Assembly (NCBI RefSeq): GCF_014653945.1 | Contig: NZ_BNAU01000001.1 | Span: 1,302,001-1,366,000 of the forward strand | Length of the DNA: 64,000 nt | Direction of reading: 5' to 3' | Source of the DNA: Amycolatopsis deserti | GTDB lineage: Bacteria; Actinomycetota; Actinomycetes; Mycobacteriales; Pseudonocardiaceae | In this document: positions 8,381-14,902 of the stretch, one piece after another | Layout of the letters: each line of letters begins with the position of its first letter | How positions within the stretch are numbered: position 1 is the first letter of the stretch | Notes under the pieces: model-generated | Databases searched by the model: none | Told to the model about the DNA's origin: nothing | What the model saw: only the letters and a program-made list of their open reading frames with translations | Program-made: the position numbers and the translations under genes

Positions 8381-9864
8381 TCAGGCCCCTCCCTTGTCCC
8401 ATAAATCTGCGGGGCCAGCGCCCGCGACTTTCTTTTGAAGAAGATGTAGTCTTGGCTGTTCTTTAGATTGTCGGCGATAGAGCCAGCGCTGACGCCGCTC
8501 TCAAGAAGAATCGCTGCACCGAGAATCCATCTTAGCGATTCCACAAGGACCAACTCGACTTCCCACTGAGTCTCGCCCCTTTCAAGCTGATGCGCATATC
8601 CGTTCCGCGCCTCCTTGACGCGCTTAATCCAAATATCCCAGTTGCCTGCCGCCTCCGGAACGGCTGAATGCGTAAGCTGCAACAGCCTGCGGAGCCGCTC
8701 GGCATAGGCTAGCGAATTGAAGTTCGCGAGCGCTCGACCAAGCCTTTCCGCCAACTCTTCACCAGCAGCCTCTTTTGCCGCCTGGATCGCTGCTCGGCGA
8801 GCACTCTTAGCCAGCACCCTATCGAACACGGCCTCTTCCCCGAACCGTCGGCGGTCGAACCCTTCCGCCGCGGCAGCCAACTCAAGAAGCTCACTTTCCA
8901 GCGTGCGCGCTCGGTCGTTACCAAACGTCGAGTAGATGATGTTCGGGATGGGATTAAAGTCGTCTGACTTGGCAATCCATTCCGCAACAACTCCAATGCC
9001 CACGTCTCGCAATCCCAAAGAGCGATTGCCAGGCTTTAATCCTTCGTCTTTCGCCGCACTATCAACGAGCGGATGAGATACTTCACAAGACAACTCGTCT
9101 TTACCCGTCAGGATCGACAGCTCTGTTAACACGCATTTTTTCCGCATCATTACCGACGCGAGCGTCAACGTCGGCGAAACGAGTCGGTGAAGAAGTTCTG
9201 CGAACGAGGGAAGGCTTACGTCCTTGAATTGAATCCATGCTTTATGGCGCACCTCCGCACCGTTGAATTCAATCCGCGGAGGGATCGTCGCAAACTGCGT
9301 GCCGACCGTACCGCCAATTGCAGGGATAGGCACGGCCTCAGGATGAGGTTCGACGTAGTCGAGATGAACATGATTATGCGGACTATAAATGACTTTTCCG
9401 GTAACTCCTGATTGGCCGATCCACTCGTCTAGATTGGTGAACCTAATGCGCGCCGAAAGGATCTCTTCGTTGTCGTCGAGATGCGCTCCGCGAGCAAGCC
9501 ATGTGCCCTGTAGAACATGCACCCCATCCGAGTCGTCATTTACAGCCATCATGTCGTAGCGCCGCGATCGCGTGATGGCATCGAAAACTGTGACTGCGCG
9601 CCGCGCTCCCTCCGCAAGCAACCCGTGAATGGTTAACCCGCCGTCGGAGAACGTGTCGTCGGCAGGATGCCCATGCGCTCCGGCGCCATCTGGACTCGGA
9701 GTCCAGACGACGGCAGGCGTCAGCTGTCCATTCAGGGTGACCTTGGGGCGTGCGCCTGAAAGGTCGAGCCAGCCCGTGAGCTGGCGTTCGGGTTGGTCAG
9801 CCAACCAGAACTTGCCCAGCAAGTGATTTCCCTCGGCCTCGCCCACCGCCTGTGGCACCTCCAA
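8377..9864 (-). CDS. ApeA-type HEPN-domain protein, probable abortive-infection effector
   Basis: The 495-residue protein has an N-terminal region like the ApeA N-terminal domain (GKFWLADQPERQLTGWLDL onward) and a C-terminal helical HEPN-like domain. Within it, RNGYAH at residues 420-425 fits the Rx4-6H ribonuclease signature of HEPN toxins. HEPN-ApeA proteins are known single-gene anti-phage effectors thought to cleave RNA after infection is sensed. Here the gene leads a three-gene operon inside an integrative element, next to an attachment site. Start choice is open: TTG 9864 is the longest, while GTG 9846 has GGAGG upstream and keeps the whole conserved region. The A/T content is higher than in neighbouring genes. 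Confidence 0.75.
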   Translation of the reverse strand: MEVPQAVGEAEGNHLLGKFWLADQPERQLTGWLDLSGARPKVTLNGQLTPAVVWTPSPDGAGAHGHPADDTFSDGGLTIHGLLAEGARRAVTVFDAITRSRRYDMMAVNDDSDGVHVLQGTWLARGAHLDDNEEILSARIRFTNLDEWIGQSGVTGKVIYSPHNHVHLDYVEPHPEAVPIPAIGGTVGTQFATIPPRIEFNGAEVRHKAWIQFKDVSLPSFAELLHRLVSPTLTLASVMMRKKCVLTELSILTGKDELSCEVSHPLVDSAAKDEGLKPGNRSLGLRDVGIGVVAEWIAKSDDFNPIPNIIYSTFGNDRARTLESELLELAAAAEGFDRRRFGEEAVFDRVLAKSARRAAIQAAKEAAGEELAERLGRALANFNSLAYAERLRRLLQLTHSAVPEAAGNWDIWIKRVKEARNGYAHQLERGETQWEVELVLVESLRWILGAAILLESGVSAGSIADNLKNSQDYIFFKRKSRALAPQIYGTREGPE

Positions 9865-10044
9865 TCACACCGACGCTCAGCATCGGCGCTAGATCATCCC
9901 GCGAAGGTATCGGACAAGGCCCTGCTGTTGTTTCTGCTTCCAGGAGACCGGTGCGTGGGTAGTGGCCGTCCAGCGGCCCGATTAGCCGCAGCCATACCGT
10001 CCCCGCAGGTCAAGAGAGGTTTGCTGGCTCCGTTCAAAACCCGT

Positions 10045-10075
10045 CCAGTGTGAGTTCGAATCTCACCGGGGGCAC
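10045..10075 (+). other. Attachment site: 3' end of a tRNA gene
   Basis: This stretch reads as a tRNA T-arm and acceptor end: GTGAG (10050-10054), loop TTCGAAT, CTCAC (10062-10066), then CGGGGGC (10067-10073) and A. No matching 5' half (GCCCCCG plus D and anticodon arms) lies upstream, so this is a 3' fragment, as left by site-specific integration into a tRNA gene. The acceptor end would suit a Lys or Arg tRNA but cannot be fixed. It sits between the cargo operon and the integrase gene. The interval 9865-10187 holds nothing else except this site and a hairpin. Confidence 0.7.
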
Positions 10076-10092
10076 TCCCCCAGACCTGTACT

Positions 10093-10133
10093 GATCGGCC
10101 CCTCACCTGCGGAAACACGGTGAGGGGCCGATC
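10093..10133. terminator. Perfect 15-bp inverted repeat, terminator-like
   Basis: Arms GATCGGCCCCTCACC (10093-10107) and GGTGAGGGGCCGATC (10119-10133) pair perfectly around an 11-base loop. The hairpin lies 55 bp past the integrase stop on the minus strand and just before the attachment site, so it probably ends the xis-int transcript. Lack of a T-run leaves room for a recombination-related role. Confidence 0.6.
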
Positions 10134-10187
10134 GCGTCTTCTCCGACTGGCTCCGGGTCGACCCGGCCGAACCCGGCCCCTTCCCCC

Positions 10188-11597
10188 CTATTCGCCCCCA
10201 CGTTCCGGTGGGTGCGGCTCGACACCGAGCGCTTGCTCGATCCGTGCGTGCGCCGCCGACTCCAGCCCGGCGATCACCTTCGCGTAGATCTGGTGCAGCA
10301 CCGCGACCGAGTGGCCGGCCCACTCCGCGCACTGGGTGGACGGGACGCCTGCGGCGAGCCAGGTGGACACGCACGCGTGTCTCAGGTCATAGGGGCGCTT
10401 GCCGAGAGGCGAGGCGTACTCGGCCTCGCTGAGAGCAGCCTTGCGGGCCCTGTCCCACACCCGCCCGATCGTGGATTCAGCGAGGTCTCCCCCGGTGAGG
10501 TTCCGGAACAGTCGGCCGTCGCCCGCGGTCCCGAACCTCACCAGGTGGTCGTGCAGGAGCGCCGTGAGCGGCGGCGGACAGGGCACAGTCCGAACCTCCC
10601 CCTGCCCTCGCTGCTTGAGCTGCCTCCTGTCCCGCCGTTCTCCGCTGTCGGTCCACGCTGCGCCGGTGACCGGCGCTGTCTCGGACAGCAGCAGCTCGCC
10701 CCACCCCTTCTCGGGCAATTGCAGATCCTGCTTCCGCAGCATCGCGACTTCCTCGGGCCGCAGCGCGGAGTAGTACATGCAGGCGAAGTAGGCGACGAGT
10801 GCCGGCCCAGCGGATCGGCGCGGCTGGCCGTCCACCTTCTGTGCGGCGACCGCCGCGAACAGCTTCTTCGCCTGGTCATGGTTGATGACCACTCGCTTGT
10901 CGATCGCCCGGGCAGTTTTCGGCATGGTCCACTTGACCTTCGAGAGACGGTTCGCGGTGAGCACCTTCAGTTCGACGGCGTAGTCGAGCGCGTTGTAGAG
11001 AACGGCCCGCTTTCGATTCACGGTCTTGGCTGCCGCCTGCTTTCCGTCCAGCTTCAGGGAGATCTGCTCCAGCACCTCCCGCAGAACGGCCTCATCATTG
11101 AGCCGCGAAACAGGCACCGTGTTGGCCTTGACCCACTTCAGCGCCCGCTCGATGTCCGCTGGTTTCGGCGTATCACGACGCTTCGTGTTGAACGCCCACC
11201 CGGTGAGGGCGCGGCGCAGAACCTGCGGTTCCGGAGCGCCGCGTTCTGTGCGCAAGAGGGCGGGCGTGGCGGAAGCCAACGCGTCGGCGTTGCCGGCCCG
11301 CGACTTCCCCGCCGCCCGAGGCCATTTCGCGTCGATGTACTTGCAGGCGAAGTCGAACCAGGACATCTCGACTTCCGCGCGGAGCATCGAAACGGGCAAT
11401 CCCTGGCCCCGGTCGAACGCTTCACCGCGGCGCGACGCTTGAACCAGGTCCGAGCGGAAGCTGTCGGCGAGGGCCCAGGTGTCGAAGGTGCGGCGGAACC
11501 GCTCCTCCGCCACGACCCACACCACTCGGTACGTGGTCTTCCGTCGCCCCTGGCGGGTCTCGATCTTCCAGATCGTGACGTCGTACGTGGTTTCCAT
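10188..11597 (-). CDS. int: Tyrosine-recombinase integrase
   Basis: The 469-residue site-specific recombinase has an N-terminal arm-binding region, a core-binding region and a C-terminal catalytic domain. Catalytic residues are visible: Arg in YSALRPEEVAML, the DLRHACVS box (HxxR type), the GHS motif and the tyrosine in HQIYAKVI. It would integrate and, with Xis, excise the element at the tRNA site 113 bp downstream. The ATG at 11597 overlaps the xis stop; a TTG one codon earlier is also open. It looks full length and intact. Its position to the right of the attachment site means its own element extends rightward, not toward the tra genes. Confidence 0.93.
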   Translation of the reverse strand: METTYDVTIWKIETRQGRRKTTYRVVWVVAEERFRRTFDTWALADSFRSDLVQASRRGEAFDRGQGLPVSMLRAEVEMSWFDFACKYIDAKWPRAAGKSRAGNADALASATPALLRTERGAPEPQVLRRALTGWAFNTKRRDTPKPADIERALKWVKANTVPVSRLNDEAVLREVLEQISLKLDGKQAAAKTVNRKRAVLYNALDYAVELKVLTANRLSKVKWTMPKTARAIDKRVVINHDQAKKLFAAVAAQKVDGQPRRSAGPALVAYFACMYYSALRPEEVAMLRKQDLQLPEKGWGELLLSETAPVTGAAWTDSGERRDRRQLKQRGQGEVRTVPCPPPLTALLHDHLVRFGTAGDGRLFRNLTGGDLAESTIGRVWDRARKAALSEAEYASPLGKRPYDLRHACVSTWLAAGVPSTQCAEWAGHSVAVLHQIYAKVIAGLESAAHARIEQALGVEPHPPERGGE

Positions 11598-11794
11598 CAA
11601 GCGGCGACCCCGGCAAGCTCTCGGGCCTCGAGCCAGGCGTCCAGATCGGTGCGACGAATCCGGATCTGCCCGTTCGGCAGCTTGATGCAGCGAGGCGCGA
11701 GCCCCTTCGCGCGCCAGTCGTGGAACGTGGACTGCGCGACATCCAACTCCTCGCAGAACTGCTTTATCGTGAGGTAGCGGGTTGCGGTAGCCAT
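11597..11794 (-). CDS. xis: Excisionase, MerR-like helix-turn-helix
   Basis: A 65-residue protein with a single winged-helix of the HTH_17/excisionase type: YLTIKQFCEELDVAQSTFHD, then WRAKGLAPRCIKLPNGQIRI and RTDLDAWLE. The ATG at 11794 is preceded by AAGGAGCG at the right distance; the open frame extends to 11848 but without a better site. It overlaps int by four bases, the usual arrangement in AICEs, and would direct integrase toward excision by bending attachment-site DNA. Confidence 0.85.
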   Translation of the reverse strand: MATATRYLTIKQFCEELDVAQSTFHDWRAKGLAPRCIKLPNGQIRIRRTDLDAWLEARELAGVAA

Positions 11795-11971
11795 CGTGAT
11801 TCGGCGCTCCTTGCGGCTGTCTCCGGCGTGGGCAGGCGTTCGCGGCATAGGAATCCCTTCTCCCCAGATTGAGTACGGACTGTCACCTCCGCGCCTGCAT
11901 GGCGGAGGCGGATACGGGGGTGGTCGGCGGAATGTCTGGGCGAGGTCGCGGAAGTGCGGTTTGAAACCCGC

Positions 11972-12179
11972 AAACCCCGCAAAGTGGCCCTGGAGCTGGG
12001 GATTTGCTTGCGGGGTTTGGTGAGGTCGGCGGGTTTGGCAAACCCCGCAAACCCCGCAGAGTCGCGGGGTTTGCGGGGTTTGACCGCCAGCAGCCGGGAG
12101 TGAAACCCCGCAGCCTGTGACCGACGTTTTACCTGCTCAGGGAGGGTTGTTCTGGTCGGCTGCGGGGTTTGCGGGGTTT
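11972..12179. repeat. Iteron array AAACCCCGC/GCGGGGTTT, candidate replication origin
   Basis: Nine exact copies of the nonamer occur in 208 bp: AAACCCCGC at 11972, 12040, 12049 and 12103, and GCGGGGTTT at 12010, 12064, 12073, 12162 and 12171. Several are abutted as tandem pairs. Degenerate copies lie at about 11963, 12029 and 12180. The array is between xis and the replication-protein stump. Iterons of this kind near a primase/helicase gene mark the replication origin in many integrative elements and phage satellites; that function is inferred. Confidence 0.65.
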
Positions 12180-12207
12180 CCGGGTTTGATTCCCAGGTGT
12201 GAGCTTG

Positions 12208-12660
12208 TCAGCCGGTGCGTTCGACCCAGTACATGCGCATCTTGGTGTGTTTATCGAGCACGCTGCGTAGCACGACGTCGCCGCGCCAGCGGTCGAGCTG
12301 CCCGGTGAGCCGCTTGGCGAGCGACTTGGTGTTCAGCGGCTTGCCGCCAAGGGTGGTGGGGAAGGTGCCCGCCCAGGGGTCGGGGCCGACGATGGTTTCG
12401 GCGCTCCCCCGTACCTGCTGGGCGGTGAGGGGCTGCTCGCCGTGCAGGTCGTGCCAGGCCAGCAGGAACGCTCGCCATTCGGCGGCGTCGTCATCGAGTT
12501 CGCGGGCGTGCTCGGCGTTGCCCAGGAAGTTCTCGATGCCGTGGTGGGCGAGGAACCCGCCGAGGTGCTGGGCCCAGCGGGTGAACTGCCGCATCTGCGG
12601 GCCGACTGGATGAGGCGAGTGCTCACCGTCCCGTACATCCCGGTCCTGGGAGCGACACAC
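12208..12660 (-). pseudogene. C-terminal fragment of a replication primase/helicase protein
   Basis: About 127 residues (from MRQFTRWAQHLGGFLAHHG to the end) resemble the extreme C-terminus of phage and AICE primase-helicase proteins. That region has a 'GxxNFLxN...EWRAFLxAWH' segment followed by a small winged-helix part (KSLAKRLTGQLDRW). The ATPase and polymerase domains expected upstream are missing: beyond about 12600 the frame reads into unrelated sequence. This is therefore a truncated remnant. Its location beside iterons supports a former replication module. The family identification rests on pattern memory and is moderate. Confidence 0.55.
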
Positions 12661-13055
12661 CCCGACCTGTGCACGACGGAGATGTTCGTCGAGGTGTTCG
12701 CTGAGGTGCTGACCGCCAGCCGAGCCGGCGTCGCCCTCCCGTTAGACAAGGACCGGCGCTGGTCACCGACGAAGGCGGACATCGTGCTGACCGACGAGAT
12801 CGTTCACCGCCCGGACCACACGATCATCCCGGTCCTCAGCCAGCGCGGCGGCGGCACGGTAAGACCTACTTCTACGGCGACTCCCCCGACCTCGACGCGC
12901 TACAGGCGGCGACACGCCGCAGCTGCATCACCCACGCAGCCGCACACGGGCGCGTCATCTGGTTCAGCACCAGCCCCACCGGCCAAGCGAACCACACCCG
13001 CGTACTCCTCAAAGACTTCAACCACCCAACCCCCGAACCTTCAACAGGACCGGCG
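12661..13055. other. Unassigned stretch with broken open frames
   Basis: No confident gene. On the plus strand, one frame reads MFVEVFAEVLTASRAG... through 12855, and the next frame continues from about 12840 (HGKTYFYGDSPDLDALQ) into the acetyltransferase frame without a stop. This looks like the junction of a decayed gene with the following operon. I do not recognise either fragment. It is the place where the second mobile element was truncated. Confidence 0.4.
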
Positions 13056-13469
13056 GTGACCGAACTGGACGACTGCGGCCCCGAGGTTGCCGCCACCTTC
13101 GCTGAGTTCGCCACGGCGATGGCTGACCACGGCTTCGGCTTCCTGCGCCAGCGGCGCGACGCCGGTTACCGGGATGGGCCGATCCTCGTCACCCAAGCTG
13201 GCCGGCGCGTCGTCGGCGCGATCGGGCCGCTGACGATCATGCCGGACCGGTCCGGCCGAGAGATGTCGCTGCCACAGTACTTCGGCGTCCTGCCCGAACA
13301 TCGCGGCCACGGACACGGGCGCGCACTTTGGCGCGCTGTCGAGCGATGGAGCGTGCACCACCGCGCCCACTACCAACTGCTCCAAGCCCGCGCTGGAGGA
13401 GCATCCGACCGTCTATTCCAGTCCGAAGGACTCCGTCCGCTCGGCTACGTCAGCACCGTTTCCGCATGA
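13056..13469 (+). CDS. GNAT-family N-acetyltransferase
   Basis: A 137-residue protein shows the GNAT acetyl-CoA-binding motif A, YFGVLPEHRGHGHGRALWRA (about residues 76-95, containing R/Q-x-x-G-x-G). A preceding beta hairpin (ILVTQAGRRVVGAIGP) and a C-terminal LLQARAGGASDRLFQSEG follow the fold. The substrate is unknown. The GTG start has a weak AGGA site and the frame is open upstream, so the true N-terminus may be longer. It overlaps the next gene by ATGA, pairing it with an aminoglycoside-phosphotransferase-like kinase; both could modify the same small molecule. Confidence 0.8.
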   Translation: MTELDDCGPEVAATFAEFATAMADHGFGFLRQRRDAGYRDGPILVTQAGRRVVGAIGPLTIMPDRSGREMSLPQYFGVLPEHRGHGHGRALWRAVERWSVHHRAHYQLLQARAGGASDRLFQSEGLRPLGYVSTVSA

Positions 13470-14305
13470 GTCCCACACCGAACCCGTCCGCTGCCCACGC
13501 GATGACCCCAGCCACCCTGCGCACCCAGTGGCAGCAGCTGCCGGCGGCCCTCCGCGCCGCGATCGAGCAACACACCGGCCGGGTACACCGCGCCGAAACG
13601 ATCAGCGCAGGCCTCAACGCCACCTTCACCGCCCGCCTGCACACCGAAACCGGCCTCATCTTCGCCAAAGGCACACCCAGCACCAGGGCTGCCGGACAAC
13701 GCCGAGAAGCCTGTATCAACCCCTACGCCCAGCCCATCGCACCGCGCCTGCACTGGCACATCGACATAGCCGGGTGGCACATCCTCGGCTTCGAACACCT
13801 CGACGGCCACCCCGCCGAACTCTCCCCCGGCTCGGACGACCTCCCCGACGTCACCCGGATGCTCACTCAACTCACCGAACTGAAGGTCCCCACGACCGGA
13901 TGCCGACGCATCGAAGACCGCTGGGCCGACGCCGCCAAACAGGCCGACACCGATCCAGCACTGCTCGCCGGCAACCACCTACTGCACACCGACCTCAACC
14001 CCCACAACATCCTCATCACGAAGCGAGGCGCGCGGCTCGTCGACTGGTCGTGGCCCACCCTCGGCGCTCCCTGGATCGACACCGCCTGCACCGCACTCTG
14101 GCTCATCGCCGAAGGCCACACGCCGGCGGACGCGGAGCGTTGGGCATCCGCCCACCCCGCCTGGTCGACAGCGCAGTCAGCGGCGATCGACACATTCACC
14201 GCGACCAGCGCCGCACTCTGGGGTCAGATCGCCTCCAATGAACCGCGCCCCTGGAAGCTCCGGGTACGCGACGCCGCAGCAACATGGGCACAGCACCGTG
14301 CGTGA
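13466..14305 (+). CDS. Aminoglycoside phosphotransferase (APH)-fold kinase
   Basis: The 279-residue protein has the APH/choline-kinase catalytic loop HTDLNPHNILI (HxDxxxxN) followed by the metal-binding RLVDWSWP, the counterpart of DFG. The N-terminal lobe is short, and the ATP-loop region is FTARLHTETGLIFAKG. The ATG at 13466 overlaps the GNAT stop, so the pair is coupled. Enzymes of this fold phosphorylate antibiotics, homoserine or other alcohols; the substrate cannot be read from sequence. GNAT and APH together are reminiscent of resistance or self-protection pairs, but no antibiotic target is evident. No transposon ends were seen around the pair. Confidence 0.8.
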   Translation: MSPTPNPSAAHAMTPATLRTQWQQLPAALRAAIEQHTGRVHRAETISAGLNATFTARLHTETGLIFAKGTPSTRAAGQRREACINPYAQPIAPRLHWHIDIAGWHILGFEHLDGHPAELSPGSDDLPDVTRMLTQLTELKVPTTGCRRIEDRWADAAKQADTDPALLAGNHLLHTDLNPHNILITKRGARLVDWSWPTLGAPWIDTACTALWLIAEGHTPADAERWASAHPAWSTAQSAAIDTFTATSAALWGQIASNEPRPWKLRVRDAAATWAQHRA

Positions 14306-14411
14306 GGCGAGGCCGACGTCATACCCTGCGCACCAAGCCCACCGGCGAGTAATGACGCGTGCAGGGCAGCGGAAATATGACGGAGGTAGCTTGTGGTAGC
14401 GAGGTCTTCAA

Positions 14412-14642
14412 TCAGCCCTTCGGCGGGTGCTGGTCACGACTCCGCGGATAAGTGTTCTTCTCGCCGATGGTGCCGTCCTGCCGCTTGACCACGTGCTCGA
14501 CAGCTCGTTCAACGGCCATTCGTCGACCTTCCGCCTGCGCCTCGGCCTTGGTGTTCGCAGTATTCGACGCCCGCTGGTTGCCCTGGATCTTGTTCTTCCA
14601 CTGGCCATCTTCGTAGTACGTCTCAACGTCACCCTTGGCCAC
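14412..14642 (-). CDS. DUF2188-family small protein
   Basis: A 76-residue protein, VETYYEDGQWKNKIQGNQRA then NTKAEAQAEGRRMAVERAVE and EHVVKRQDGTIGEKNTYP, matches the DUF2188 pattern (WxV...A..AxxxGR..A...gaEhvVHg.DG.I..k.tYP). Function is unknown; the family is widespread and short. The GTG start at 14642 has a plausible AAGGAGTGAG site upstream. The next 260 bases (14643-14902) contain no gene that I can support. It stands alone between the APH gene and the NACHT gene. Confidence 0.75.
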   Translation of the reverse strand: MAKGDVETYYEDGQWKNKIQGNQRASNTANTKAEAQAEGRRMAVERAVEHVVKRQDGTIGEKNTYPRSRDQHPPKG

Positions 14643-14902
14643 GGCTCACTCCTTCGCTCGCTTCACACCTCAGCGTCGACGCTGCCACCACTAAGAGCAA
14701 GAAGACACGCCAGAGAGCGGATCACCACTGCGGGCCTACCGGTCTTTCCGGTTCAAGTCCGACGCTCATCTCGCTCGGTCCTCTTGACTTCAGGCCGAGG
14801 CGCCCGAGACGGCGCAGCAGCTCTGACATCGGTAGGTCGCTCAACTGCTGCGTGAACGGGTGAAAGCCGCCGAACCGCCGCCCGCAACCTTGGGTGGGCC
14901 GG

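Noticed and set aside
10000-10075. A complete tRNA gene at the attachment site
   Set aside because: Only the T-arm and the 3' acceptor strand can be formed; no matching 5' acceptor strand, D-arm or anticodon arm lies upstream.
11972-12179. A CRISPR array
   Set aside because: The nonamers are in both orientations with irregular or no spacing, and no cas gene is present; iterons fit better.
12442-13059. A 205-residue plus-strand open frame before the acetyltransferase
   Set aside because: The first part is opposite the replication-protein stump and the last part is Thr/Pro/Arg low complexity in the wrong frame. Only the middle looks like a possible decayed gene.
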